Below are positions 10,201 through 21,631 of a DNA stretch of 64,000 nucleotides, in pieces. Below the pieces are notes generated by a model that was given only the letters and a program-made list of their open reading frames with translations, did not search any database and had not been told where the DNA came from. The translations under genes and the position numbers were made by a program. Source of the stretch: Linyphia triangularis (Eukaryota; Arthropoda; Arachnida; Araneae; Linyphiidae); assembly GCA_963978545.1 (NCBI GenBank), contig OZ021721.1, positions 113,369,280-113,433,279 on the forward strand. Direction: 5' to 3'. How positions within the stretch are numbered: the stretch's first letter is position 1; every line of letters begins with the position of its first letter.

Positions 10201-12260
10201 ACGGCATGATAGCTTTTAAACTTATATCAAATTATACATTTTAAGATTTCGATTATATTAATTCTACAAATTGGTCAACCATCTAGTTTGACTATCCAGT
10301 ACAACGCATAACGAGAGGTTGTGTGAAATTGAAAATGAATTTGCATTATAAGATAAAATTTAATTGAATATGTAAATTAGATAACTCAGAATCTTTTCTT
10401 GGAAGTTACTAAAAATGTATTAATATCAATTCTATTATAGTTTAAATATAAAAGTAAATAAGATGATATAATGTAAGTGTAAGAGCTATAATATCACTTC
10501 AAAAGAAGTTGATATTTAATATAAATCCAAACTTAAAATATAGAGGCGGTTTAATTCTTGCTAATAACGTAAAACGTCGCAAACCCATCGTTATAAAGAG
10601 AGGTTATGTAAAATTGTGAACTAATTCGCACGAACTAAGTTTTTAAATTCAATTGGATTTTGAGATGAGAAACTTTCTTTTCAAGGGCATATTAAAAGTA
10701 TTTATATAATGTCCTTATATTAAAAATATGAAAGTATGTAAGGTGATATCACTTAATTCTAAAAGCTATAATGCCACTTCAAAAGATATGTGATGTGATA
10801 TGTGTGTTCAAAAGATATATGATATATTTGCATTAAAAGATAAAATTTAATTGAATATGTAAATTAGATAACTCAGAATCTTTTCTTGGAAGTTACTAAA
10901 AATGTATTAATATCAATTATATTATAGTTTAAATATAAAAGTAAATAAGATGATATAATGTAAGTGTAAGAGCTATAATATCACTTCAAAAGAAGTTGAT
11001 ATTTAATATAAATCCAAACTTAAAATATAGAGGCGGTTTAATTCTTGCTAATAACGTAAAACGTCGCAAACCCATCGTTATAAAGAGAGGTTATGTAAAA
11101 TTGTGAACTAATTCGCACGAACTAAGTTTTTAAATTCAATTGGATTTTGAGATGATAAACTTTATTTTCAAGGGCATATTAAAAGTATTTATATAATGTC
11201 CTTATATTAAAAATATGAAAGTATGTAAGGTGATATCACTTAATTCTAAAAGCTATAATGCCACTTCAAAAGATATGTGATGTGATATGTGTGTTCAAAA
11301 GATATATGATATATTTGCATTAAAAGATAAAATTTAATTGAATATGTAAATTAGATAACTCAGAATCTTTTCTTGGAAGTTACTAAAAATGTATTAATAT
11401 CAATTCTATTATAGTTTAAATATAGAAGTAAATAAGATTATATAATGTAAGTGTAAGAGCTATAATATCACTTCAAAAGAAGTTGATATTTAATATAAAT
11501 CCAAACTTAAAATATAGAGGCGGTTTAATTCTTGCTAATAACGTAAAACGTCGCAAACCCATCGTTATAAAGAGAGGTTATGTAAAATTGTGAACTAATT
11601 CGCACGAACTAAGTTTTTAAATTCAATTGGATTTTGAGATGAGAAACTTTATTTTCAAGGGCATATTAAAAGTATTTATATAATGTCCTTATATTAAAAA
11701 TATGAAAGTATGTAAGGTGATATCACTTAATTCTAAAAGCTATAATGCCACTTCAAAAGATATGTGATGTGATATGTGTGTTCAAAAGATATATGATATA
11801 TTTGCATTAAAAGATAAAATTTAATTGAATATGTAAATTAGATAACTCAGAATCTTTTCTTGGAAGTTACTAAAAATGTATTAATATCAATTCTATTATA
11901 GTTTAAATATAAAAGTAAATAAGATGATATAATGTAAGTGTAAGAGCTATAATATCACTTCAAAAGAAGTTGATATTTAATATAAATCCAAACTTAAAAT
12001 ATAGAGGTGGTTTAATTCTTGCTAATAACGTAAAACGTCGCAAACACATCGTTATAAAGAGAGGTTATGTAAAATTGTGAACTAATTCGCACGAACTAAG
12101 TTTTTAAATTCAATTGGATTTTGAGATGAGAAACTTTCTTTTCAAGGGCATATTAAAAGTATTTATATAATGTCCATTATATTAAAAATATGAAAATATG
12201 TAAGGTGATATCACTTAATTCTAAAAGCTATAATGCCACTTCAAAAGATATGTGATGTTT
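10200..12260. repeat. 487-bp satellite with internal dimer structure, about 4 copies
   Basis: The anchor TTGCATTA occurs at 10341, 10828, 11315 and 11801, giving a 486-487 bp period. The copies are almost identical. Each unit is itself an old dimer: GCTATAATATCACTTCAAAAG in one half corresponds to GCTATAATGCCACTTCAAAAG in the other, and AGAGAGGTTATGTAAAATTG corresponds to a diverged partner in front of the first copy. A degenerate half unit begins near 10200. The array ends abruptly near 12255 in GATATGTGATG. Confidence 0.93.
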
Positions 12261-12985
12261 TATATAAATAATGCAATAATTAAAGTATAGAAGTATTTCA
12301 GCACTCGGTAATATTAGTATAAGTAGTTTTATGTAATAAACATAAATATATTACAATTTAATTTGATTACTGAACTTCTGTATGATTGTTTAATACGATG
12401 TATTGGGGATGTTTTGGTGCAAAAGCTAGACAACATAGATCGCGGTGTATGTGAAAGGCCTTCTGGAAGGTTTTCTAAAGGGAAACTGTCTATCAGTGTG
12501 TAAAATCTAGGGAAATTTCCAACATACCTTTCACCCTAAAGTTCACTGTGTGATTTCCTTTCAGTAAATCACTTTCAACATTTTAATTCAATGACATACA
12601 TTTCAGTTCACTGTTATAGATTTATAACAGAGTGTAAAATTGCGATTGAACGCAAAAAGATTTTTAAGATGAATTTGGAATTTTCTGATAAATATTTTAA
12701 TTTGAAATATTATTTATATTTTACAATTTTATGTATCAAGTACAAAAAAGAAAATGTTAACCGCATAATTTATTTCATCGAAGTGGAATTATTTAAAAAT
12801 CCAAACCATACCTGCCAATAAATGAATAACAACATAAAATCCTTAACAATTTAATAATCTACTCCCAACTTCAGTCTTTAACTTTCTATGATATAATTGG
12901 CGTAGGAGTCCTTCAATTGAACCATAATCTATTTTTTGATATCGTTATTATATTTTTCGTTAAAAAGAGAATCAGTTATCACTCT
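12261..12985. other. Unique AT-rich sequence
   Basis: No gene is supported. A 76-codon plus frame at 12591-12821 is rich in K, I, F and Y, as expected from AT-rich noncoding DNA. Confidence 0.5.
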
Positions 12986-12989
12986 AATT

Positions 12990-13510
12990 ATCAAAGAAGA
13001 GAAGTTCCGTGGGAAAAAGCTGAGAACGTGCTAGAAAAGATCTAAAAATAACTTATTTTTATCTTCTTCCGGCAAAAAATTTTTCTTCTTCCGTTCCTCC
13101 AACATCTACTATAGGTCACTCTGGACATAGATATAAGCAGAAAAGAAAAGCTTGACAGCTTCTATACACTGAAAATGAACTGAAAGTCGTGGAAAGAAAT
13201 GGGTAAAAAATTACATATAAAATAGTTTTCGGAACAGCATTTACAAAAAAAAATCTGCGGGGGCTCTTTTAATCTTTTTTCTCCTCATTTCTTTTAGTTT
13301 CCCCGACGTGTTGGGAAAGTAAAGTTTTTATTTACTGTTTCAACAAACAAGTGAAACGTATAAATAAAAATTCTCTAATATTTTTCTCCCCATCCCAGTA
13401 TCGAAAGAATACTTTTGTTACTCATACAATAATGTTTGTGTTTTTTTCCCCTCAAATCTTTTGACTGCGTGTTTCAACAAACCGATTTAGTGTGACTTAC
13501 GCCATATAAA
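12990..13510. promoter_or_regulatory. Mixed-composition island 1, possible conserved noncoding DNA
   Basis: Sequence complexity rises compared with the flanks: CT-rich tracts (CTTCTTCCG twice), GTGGGAAAAAGCTGAG and CCCCGACGTGTTGGG. There is no long open frame, no tandem structure and no matching copy elsewhere in the window. This is what a conserved intronic or intergenic regulatory element could look like, but conservation cannot be judged from one sequence. Confidence 0.22.
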
Positions 13511-14207
13511 GTGCAGGTGGACTTCTGGTAAACAAGTTGAAAATATATATTTTTATTTTATTTAAAGAATATATTCTCAGTTTATTTCAGTCTTTCAATA
13601 TACACTCATCGGAGTTTTCAGCTTGTTATTTCAGTCTGCTAAATTAACATTTTTATGTGCTGATTCTCGTTTGATGTTCTAACTGAGAAACCGATTCTAA
13701 TTTAACCTGAAAGTAATTTTTTTTTTCTGCACTTTCATCGAGAGAATATTGTGTGATTACTCAATTCTGTATTTATTTTTGAAATTATGTCATTTTTCTT
13801 TTTTTCCAATGATTAGTTTATTTAACTTTGAACTCCCATTCAGATTCACTTGCCTTATGCAAACAATCAACAGATAGTTTTTGCTAAATGTAATTTTTTA
13901 TTTAAAGTTCTATTAATGTATAAAATATAAGTATCATTTATAGCGTGTTTGCTATTTATTAACTAAACCAAATACTGCACATTTTTAGTTTATCATTATT
14001 TTTATCGGGTCTTTTAAAGCAGTTTGTAAAACATAAACATTAGGCACTTTTTCCAACGTCATTTTTTCTCATACATTAAAGAAAAATAAAATATTATAAA
14101 GTGTAAGAATATATTCATATCATAATACATAGTGTCCGAATCAAATGTCCCAATTCGGAGAGGCCGCTATACTCAATAGAAAGTTAAAAAGCATAAAAAA
14201 AATATGT
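13511..14207. other. Unique AT-rich sequence
   Basis: I see nothing recognisable in this stretch. It is AT-rich with short T runs. Confidence 0.5.
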
Positions 14208-14715
14208 AAAATTAGATAACAGGACTCGCAAAGATTTCAGAAAAAAATGTAAAATTAGATAACAGGGCTCACAAAGATTTAAAAAAAAATGTAAAAGTAG
14301 ATAACAGGCATCACAAAGATTTTAGAAAAAAAATTAAAATTAGATAACAGGACTCGCAAAGATTTCAGAAAAAAATGTAAAATTAGATAACAGGGCTCAC
14401 AAAGATTTCAAAAAAAATTTAAAAGTAGATAACAGGCATCACAAAGATTTTAGAAAAAAAATTAAAATTAGATAACAGGACTCGCAAAGATTTCAGAAAA
14501 AAATGTAAAATTAGATAACAGGGCTCACAAAGATTTCAAAAAAAATGTAAAAGTAGATAACAGGCATCACAAAGATTTTAGAAAAAAAAATTAAAATTAG
14601 ATAACAGGACTCGCAAAGATTTCAGAAAAAAATTTAAAATTAGATAACAGGGCTCACAAAGTTTTCAGGAAAAAAAAATTTAAAATTAGATAACAGGCTC
14701 ACAAATATTTAAAAA
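14208..14715. repeat. 42-bp minisatellite organised as A-B-C trimers
   Basis: The basic unit is AAAATTAGATAACAGG, then a variable tetranucleotide, CACAAAGATTT and an A run. Three unit types alternate: A (ACTCG), B (GCTCA) and C (CATCA, with AGTAGATAAC). A units start near 14208, 14337, 14464 and 14593, so the trimer repeats every 127-129 bp. The order is ABC ABC ABC AB followed by a decayed unit. This is a higher-order repeat on a very small scale. Confidence 0.93.
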
Positions 14716-14734
14716 ATAAATAAAAAATAGTGCA

Positions 14735-14960
14735 CTTCGATGTGGGCTCCTTTAGTACCCCTATACAGCCGGTAATTCTATCCATGTTCGCAGTAGCATT
14801 ACGGTAGCCACAGTATCAATGACAGCAGTTATTGAGGTAAGAATGTCTTTAACATCATTGAAGTGCCTTTAGTAGACTTTGTCTTTGACGTAGCCCAAAA
14901 AGAACACAAAAACAGTGGAGTGAATTCTGAGATCTTGGTGATCAGATTAGGGACTTTTGA
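14735..14960 (-). pseudogene. 3' end of a DDE transposase (IS630/Tc1-mariner type), decayed
   Basis: On the minus strand, pieces in different frames read SPNLITKISEFTPL, then FLGYVKDKVY (14873-14902), then SITAVIDTVATVMLLRTWIEL and finally GAH. This order and spacing matches the carboxyl end of arthropod transposases of the DDE_3 type (SPDLTPxDFFLWGYVKDKVY, then MLxRTWxEL..R, then GAHIE), where the D of the SPDL region is a catalytic residue. At least one frameshift and several stops are present, so it is dead. No TIR was found, so it is a fragment of an old insertion. Its frames are noncoding for the host. Confidence 0.72.
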
Positions 14961-15863
14961 TTCTTATATCCTTACATTTAGTTACATGAGTCAAATGATT
15001 GGGGAAAAAAAAGAATTTAAGTACTTGAAAATTTGAATATTTCTATTTTGATTTTATCTCAACAACAGTTCTCGGTATACTACAGTTATGTGTTCAATAA
15101 CTAGAGACCAATATGTTAAATTTCCACTACTATGATTTTTTAAAACTTTTGATATGTTGTTCGAGACACTTACCTCAATCTAAAATTCATATAAGGATTT
15201 TGTTGTAATTTGTTTGATGTATGTTCTTTCTTGGCCCTAAATGATTATTATATACTAATACAAACAAAAGAAAAATCGTCCATAAACTAAAACATTTTAC
15301 ATTGAATACCTAACAAACCGTAATCATAGAAAAATAATTTTAAAAAAATATTGAGCCCCATTAACTAATACTTTATAAAAACACAAGAATAGACTTTGTA
15401 AGTTTAAAATCAATAGTGATACACAAGTTCAAAATTATAAACTTTTTGTTTGATAAGTACAATTCTGAAAATGTAATTTAAAATATTTTAATTGGATTAC
15501 ATGATTCAGTATTCAACGGCTTTAAATAAAATTAAATATTTCAATTATTTGTTTAAAAAATACTTTAAAAAAGATAAGCAAAAATATAAATATGCGTTTC
15601 AGTTCAATCGCAGCAAATCTCTCGGTTGATTTGTACACTCAAAGATCTATTTTCCTGCTCAATAATAGATAAAATAAAAAAAATACAGGCCCAATGGGAT
15701 ACCAGAGTACTTACATTCCATGCGAAGCCAGAGTACTTACCACAAAGTCATCAGGTGGACAGCAACAATTATACTTACTGAATTATAATCATCTGAGTTT
15801 TAGAGGACGTATCAACCATCTGATATACCCCGAAGGAGAAGGGAGGAGAGGGAGAACCCCTTA
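14961..15863. other. Unique AT-rich sequence, then a GA-rich tract
   Basis: Most of this is AT-rich unique DNA. At 15694-15760 CCAGAGTACTTAC occurs twice, and a purine-rich tract (GGAGAAGGGAGGAGAGGGAG) precedes the MITE at 15864. The open frame at 15694-15924 runs into the MITE end and is not a gene. Confidence 0.5.
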
Positions 15864-16450
15864 TAGTCAGAGAGGCAACTGCAATTTTTGGACCCCATCG
15901 AACATCACTCTGAATTTTTCATAGAAATTGGAGAAAAGTGAGTAGATTACGAATCCACTGGTCTGCCGTGAAAAAAATGGCCGAAACTGATCAAAGATTG
16001 ACTTGGAATGAGTTGAACTAAAATCCGATTGGCAAATATGTCATAACTTGCCAAAAAAGGAACAAATATTTTCGTATGGCAACCCACTGCATTTTGGTTT
16101 TCAATGAGAAAAAGCGCAAACGATTTCTGATCTCTGGCTCGGAAAACTTGTATCTTCTAAAAATAAGCCAAATTGGTGACATCAGTTACGTCATCAATGA
16201 CGCAATATTTTTTGCCAATTTGGGTCATTTGTGAAAGATGCAAGTAAGCCATAGCCACACATCCGAATCGTCTGCAACCTTCTTAATTGAAAATTAAAGA
16301 GTGAGGTTTACCAAATAAAAAAAATGCTCATTATTTGGCACGTTATGGTGCATTTGGCAATTGGATTTAGTTCAACTCCTTAAAAGTTGATGTTTGACCA
16401 GTTTCGGTCATTTTTGCCATGGCAGACCAGTGGATTCATAATCTATTGTG
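15864..16450. mobile_element. MITE family M2, copy A (right end eroded)
   Basis: The left end reads TAGTCAGAGAGGCAACTGC and is followed by TTTTTGGACCCCATCGAACA. Long inverted arms share the tracts CCACTGGTCTGCC and GGCAGACCAGTGG, GAGTTGAACTAAAATCCGAT and its inverse. The final 60-70 bp of the right arm are missing compared with copy B (40276-40933). No coding frame is present. Flanking duplications cannot be assigned because one end is lost. Confidence 0.88.
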
Positions 16451-16689
16451 CGAAAAAGTTACTAAATTTAAAGACAAAAACAATGCGACAATTTTTTTTT
16501 TTTTAAATCGTTTAATATTTGCCTCACCCACAAATCGTTTGAAGTTTGGAAAGTTGCATGATATTCACGGAGCATGAAATTTTAGCATGTGACAAAAATT
16601 TCCAAGTAGTGTTAAAAATCAGCATTTTGTGTAATTATAATTTCAACAGCATTTAAAATCATGAAAGGATCAGCGCTCTCCCACAAGAG
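16451..16689. other. Unclassified sequence between two elements
   Basis: Contains a T run at 16492-16503 and otherwise unique DNA; nothing recognisable. Confidence 0.4.
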
Positions 16690-16860
16690 CCCACTTGATG
16701 ACTGTGTGGTTTGTGCTCTGGTCTCGCATGCCAAAGCTGCCGGATTCGAGTCCAAAGGTTAAGCATGAATTCGTTGTGGTTCGGATTCAACGTTAAGCTG
16801 TAGGTTAATAAGCTGTAGGCCTAATTAGTTATCATTATGTATAAAAATAAATCGTTGAGT
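16690..16860 (+). mobile_element. tRNA-derived SINE (family 2), degenerate
   Basis: A tRNA-like head contains GTGTGGTTTGTGCTCTGGTC (A-box region) and GGATTCGAGTCC (B box, one base off consensus) at 16742-16753. A body follows with AAGCTGTAGG repeated twice and an A-rich end near 16855. Its body differs from family 1, so it is a separate family. No clear target duplication could be found. Confidence 0.65.
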
Positions 16861-17500
16861 GTACGAACAAACAATCTTTCCTAGAAGGAAGGAGAAGTAA
16901 TTTTCCGTTAAAATGTAAAAAGGGATAAAAAGCCATTTTTTTAGCTTGTCACAAAAAAAATCAGATTGCATAAAAAGAACTGTAATTATGCTATTATGAT
17001 GTCATTAACAGTTAAAAATTGTCATCAAAGTATTAACGCTCTTCTAGAACGAATGAGAAGAGTAATTTTTCTATAAAATTCCTAAAATCTGATAAAAATC
17101 TAATTTTTCAAACTTGTTAAATAAGTTTTCAGATTGCATTAGAAATATGTAATTTGTGTCATGATGATGACACTAAAACTTAAAAATTTTCATTAAATGT
17201 ATGACGTCCATCAAGAAGAAAGTAGGAGGAATCATTTTCAGTTCAAATGTTCTAACGGTAAAAAGATTTTTTTTTTTTTTTTTAGGTGACAAATTTGTCT
17301 TTTTGCGTTTAAAATATATAATTTTGGTCATTAAAATAATGAAAATTGTCATACCAGTGTCAATGGCCTTCGAGATAAAAAAAAAATACGGGGTCATTCT
17401 CTTTCAAAATATTCAAAAACTGATAAATAGAGTCATGGAAAAAGTAGTACTTCTCAAATCCTTTATAAATTCAACATCTAGACTCAAGGACACTTCTTAA
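16860..17500 (+). repeat. Decayed 165-bp tandem repeat, orientation 1 (about 3.5 copies)
   Basis: Successive blocks share a CTTCTAGAACGAATGAGAAG-like start, ..AGTAATTTTC..TTAAAATG, a CTTGTCACAAA-like middle, CAGATTGCAT and TGATGTCATTAACAGTTAAAA. The period is about 165-175 bp and copies are strongly diverged. Its reverse complement corresponds to the array at 18680-19700. The overlapping open frames at 17173-17500 are spurious. Confidence 0.75.
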
Positions 17501-17508
17501 AGTGAAGG

Positions 17509-18303
17509 AAGGGCCTGATTTACCATTAGGCCCGGGCCTAGGTGCCCCCAAATTTGGGGGCCCCAAAATTTTGAAAGTTTTCTGAAAATTTTAAATATAA
17601 TGGTCTTTTTATGGGTAGTAATGAACAAAAATAATAAAAATTTTTAGTTACACAACCGCAAATTCCATATTTTTTATAGTCACAGAGAGTTAAGTTAGAT
17701 AGATTAACCTAATAAAACCTAATCAAGCAAATCTTTCCTGTTCAGCCAATCATATACAACTTCTTCATATGTACACGGAGACAAAGGCTTTACGCCGTTG
17801 TTCTCCTTCTCTCCCCTCTTGTAAAAAGATGTTCACCAACCATATACAACTTCTTATATTGTGAAATGAAAGAGTCTTTGTGATTGGTTGGTTTGCAGGC
17901 TCTTCCGTGGATTTTTTAAATTTTTTTGGCCCTTCTTTTTGGTGAGATCGTGGCAAGGTTACTTTGTATTATTTACAATTATTGTTATAAAATTAAGTAA
18001 TCTTTATTATTATATAATTTGTGGATCCTGTGGTAAAATGTAAATACAGGAAAGTGTGCTTTAAAATCAGTGCTCATGGGGAGGTCTTGATTAATTTAAA
18101 AGTTTTGAGGAAATCAAGATCATACTAATTATAACAAAAAAATTGTGTGAAAGTAAACTATGAGTTTTAATTGTAAAAAGTTAGTCTTAACGAATGTAGC
18201 TTGATCTGGTAATATTGTGACGTAAGGAAATAAATATTTGCTATTGGGGGGCCCCTCTCTGAATGTTGGGCCTACAGTAAAAAAAATTCTAAATCGGGCC
18301 CTG
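17509..18303. mobile_element. Nonautonomous hAT-type element, 795 bp, 8-bp target duplication
   Basis: The 8-bp duplication AGTGAAGG is perfect at 17501-17508 and 18304-18311. The left end AAGGGCCTGATTTA and the inverted right end TAAATCGGGCCCTG (after the A-rich part) give a TIR of about 14 bp based on CAGGGCCYGATTTA, and a GGGGGCCCC block follows inside each end. An 8-bp duplication with a CAGGG-type TIR is diagnostic of hAT. There is no transposase frame, so it needs a helper. It sits between two inverted arrays of the 165-bp repeat. Confidence 0.92.
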
Positions 18304-18311
18304 AGTGAAGG

Positions 18312-18679
18312 CGAAAACTTTTGTTCCAGTCGAAAGAGTCCGGTATTTATATCCAATGTGTATGAGATAACTTCTATCTGAGTTAGTTCTGAGTCCTTTC
18401 ACTATTTCTATGTGCAAATGAACCAAAAGTTACATTTTTGAGCTTGCTTAAAATGACCATTTAGTGAATATGAGTAATGGTTAAAATGTTCTAAAACATT
18501 TTTTTCAGAAACAATATGTCCTATAATTGTTCAGAAGCAATACATCAATGAATTTGAATATAAGGCTTCCTTGACTGGAACAAAACGTCCTATATAGATT
18601 CCTTTTAAAAACTATCCCTAAAGTTCGATGTTAACAGTTTTAGAAGAATATGTTGAATTCTTCTCCTTTCATGGAGCGT
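18312..18679. other. Spacer between hAT element and inverted array
   Basis: No gene is visible. Short tracts (GAACAAAACGTCC; TTGTTCCAGTCGAAAGAGTCC) form weak inverted similarity around it, suggesting it is the centre of the larger inverted structure into which the hAT element jumped. Confidence 0.4.
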
Positions 18680-19720
18680 TTTGATCATTCTGTAAATGTT
18701 AAACAGAAATTGAGCGCTTTTCCTCTCTTTCGAATGGTCATTTTAACCGAAAATGACCTCGTCACTTGTCTTTAGGAGAGCGTTGACACTTAGTGAATTG
18801 ATGATGACACAAATTATATATTTTTAAGCAATATAAAAAATTTTATCACACGTTCGAGAAAAATTAACTTTTTATATCGTTTCGGGCATTTTAATGGAAA
18901 AGGACTACTTCCCCCATTCTTCTAGGCGGACGTTTATCCTTTCATGATGATTTTTCAATGTTAGTCACATCATATTTTGCACAAATTATAGATTTTAAAT
19001 GCACTCTGATTTTTTTTTTTTTTTTTTTTTTTCAAATTTTATAAATTCGAAAAATAAATTTTTATAATTTTTTGGACATTTCAACGGAAAGTAACCCCTT
19101 CTACTTTTTTTAAAAGGACTTTATCACGTTCATGACCATTTTTAATGTTAGTGACATTATATTGACACAAATTACAGATTTTTAATGTAATCTGAAAAAT
19201 TTCCACAAGCTTGAGAAGCTTTCTTTTTAGCATTTTTTGAACATTTCAACTGAAAATAACACCATGTCACTTCCTTTTAGAGTGGAGTTGTGCTTTAATG
19301 GAATTTTTTTAATGTTAGTAAATTCGTTATAGAGAAATTTAACACAAACTGAAAATTTGTGTCGTACGCTCAAAAAATTGAATTTTTATCATATTTTGGT
19401 CATTATAACTGAAAATGACCTCGTTACTTGTCTTTAGGAGAGCGTTGACACTTAGTGAATTTAAAATGACATAAATTATAAATTTTTATACAATATAAAA
19501 AAAATTATCACACGTTCGAAAAAAATATACTTTTTATATCGTTTTGGGCATTTTAATTGAAAATGACTTCTTTTCCCTTTCTTCTAGATGGACGTTTATC
19601 CTTTCATGACGTTTTTTAATTATTAGGGTCATCATAATGACACAAATTACTGATTTTTAACACAACTTGAAAATTTTTGTCAATTGCCAAAAAATCCTAA
19701 ATTTTCAGAAACATCGTTGT
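18680..19720 (-). repeat. Decayed 165-bp tandem repeat, orientation 2 (about 6 copies)
   Basis: Blocks carry GAAAATGACCTCGT.ACTT, CTTTAGGAGAGCGTTGACAC and ATGACACAAATTA at about 165-170 bp spacing (two near-identical blocks near 18750 and 19420). It is the reverse complement of the units at 16860-17500. A T run of about 23 lies at 19009-19031. The pair of arrays therefore forms a large inverted repeat made of tandem units. Confidence 0.75.
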
Positions 19721-20144
19721 AAACTCCCCCACCTTTAATCAATTTGCGGGATCGGTAAATACTAATTGATTTCAAAAATTGTTATTGTATTATTTTTGTC
19801 TTTAATTTTAGCAATTTTTATTGCTATTTTCAATCGATTTTAAAAAAAAAATTAAAATGTCACCTTCTCTAATGTGATTTGCCTAAAAGTCTTCCACGTT
19901 AATTATTTTGATGCCAGCATCATCACATTACTTTATTTATAGGAATATATAATATAAATATGTCTATATAAGCATACCGGTACAGTTTGGAATTTCAAAT
20001 AAGAGATTTTTTTTTTTTTTTTATGCATCCAACTATATTAGATGACCGTTTTTAGCAGGGTAACTTCAATTTTAAGACGGTCACAAACATTGTGTTGTAT
20101 ATTTTAGTCTAGAGATGAAGGCGAAAGATTTCTTTCACTATAAC
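19721..20144. other. Unique AT-rich sequence before the first LTR
   Basis: Contains CTCCCCCACC and a T run (20010-20022); no gene or repeat recognised. Confidence 0.5.
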
Positions 20145-20148
20145 ATAC

Positions 20149-20609
20149 TGTTGCACAAATTGTCTGTTTAGAGTATAAATAGTGACGTATTATTTTAAAA
20201 TTCTATTGCAATTAATTTTCTCTTATTTTATTTATTAACAGCGATTATACAGGTTAGAAAAAGGTGGCAACACCTAAAGCAATCGAGAAATTTCCAGATG
20301 TTTCTTTATCGACGAATTGGCTGAAAATTTCGCGAATGTTCTCACGCGCCTGCTATATAAAGACCGGAGATCGGGAAAGTTTTCAGATTGATTTCGGACT
20401 TCTATGTGAGTTGATCGCTTTGTTTACCTACTAAAGTGAACTTGTATAATCGCTGTATTCGAAGTTGTTCTTACTGAAGCTTGTGTTGAAGCTTGCGGGT
20501 GATTAAACTGCTGTCTGTGAATAAATGTTGTGCCTTTGAAGAGTGAATAAATAGTAGTTTTTATTTTAAAAACTGTGCCATCACTACCTCAGAGGAAAAA
20601 TTCATAACA
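20149..20609 (+). mobile_element. Solo LTR of a gypsy-like retrotransposon, copy 1
   Basis: It begins TGTTGCACAAATTGTCTG and ends TTCATAACA, with the TG..CA termini of LTRs. The 4-bp duplication ATAC is perfect at 20145-20148 and 20610-20613, so both LTRs recombined to a solo LTR. Internal control signals are visible: a TATATAA box at 20354-20360 and AATAAA polyadenylation signals near 20520 and 20547. Two related copies are at 27262-27720 and 56340-56800. A 4-bp duplication suggests Ty3/gypsy, but there is no internal coding region to prove it. Confidence 0.92.
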
Positions 20610-20613
20610 ATAC

Positions 20614-20886
20614 CCACCTACTTATCATACACATGGGGGGGAAATGGAATACTAAATCGCATTTATTCAATTAAACGCTATTTGAATCGTTGAATCTACA
20701 AGTTTCGACATTTAACTCAAACAGGAATACTCAGACTTGAGTATTTAAAAATAAAAAAGTTTGAAACTAACTATTGTATGTCACGTTTAGTCGTGATTTA
20801 CAGAGTACCCCATAACTAACATGGTTTGAATACGTTAGGTATAAAAAACACATTTATTTCAATTACTTTCTATTTTAACTACACAA
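20614..20886. other. Unique AT-rich sequence
   Basis: No recognisable feature lies between the solo LTR and the minisatellite. Confidence 0.5.
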
Positions 20887-21306
20887 TTATTTAAACTAAG
20901 CAATTATTTTTAGCAGTTATTTAAACTAAGCAATTATTTTTAGCAGTTATTTAAACTAAGCAATTATTTTTAGCAGTTATTTAAACTAAGCAATTATTTT
21001 TAGCAGTTATTTAAACTAAGCAATTATTTTTAGCAGTTATTTAAACTAAGCAATTATTTTTAACAGTTATTTAAACTAAGCAATTATTTTTAGCAGTTAT
21101 TTAAACTAAGCAATTATTTTTAGCAGTTATTTAAACTAAGCAATTATTTTTAGCAGTTATTTAAACTAAGCAATTATTTTTAGCAGTTATTTAAACGAAG
21201 CAATTATTTTTAGCAGTTATTTAAACTAAGCAATTATTTTTAGCAGTTATTTAAACTAAGCAATTATTTTTAGCAGTTATTTAAACTAAGCAATTATTTT
21301 TAGCAG
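20887..21306. repeat. 30-bp minisatellite, 14 nearly perfect copies
   Basis: The unit TTATTTAAACTAAGCAATTA plus TTTTTAGCAG repeats every 30 bp with only two substitutions in 420 bp (AACAG near 21063 and AACGAAG near 21195). Such uniformity implies very recent expansion or strong homogenisation, so copy number is probably polymorphic. Confidence 0.98.
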
Positions 21307-21631
21307 CTAAGTTCGAAGTTATTCAGTTGCCTCTTGACATATAAAATTAATATCCCATTAAAGTTTATACCTCATGGTTAACAACTGTAATGACCCTTAT
21401 TTACATTCTATGAATCGCCAGCAGAGATTTATGTTTGCATATTATGATCAATTGGACAGGATGGCAAATGAAAAAAATTTGAATTACATTTCTAAATTTA
21501 ACATGTTAAAGATTTATAGGGATATGGGACACTAAATGTATAAAAAAAAATATATTGTTTTTCTGTTTTAAAAAAGAATATTGATCGATCTGAATTGAAA
21601 TAAATCAAAAGTTAAACTCCACCTGAAATAT

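Noticed and set aside
15694..15924. 76-codon plus frame
   Set aside because: It runs from unique purine-rich sequence into the end of MITE M2 and has no recognisable motif.
20887..21306. CRISPR array
   Set aside because: Units are contiguous identical 30-mers with no variable spacers, and the DNA is eukaryotic.
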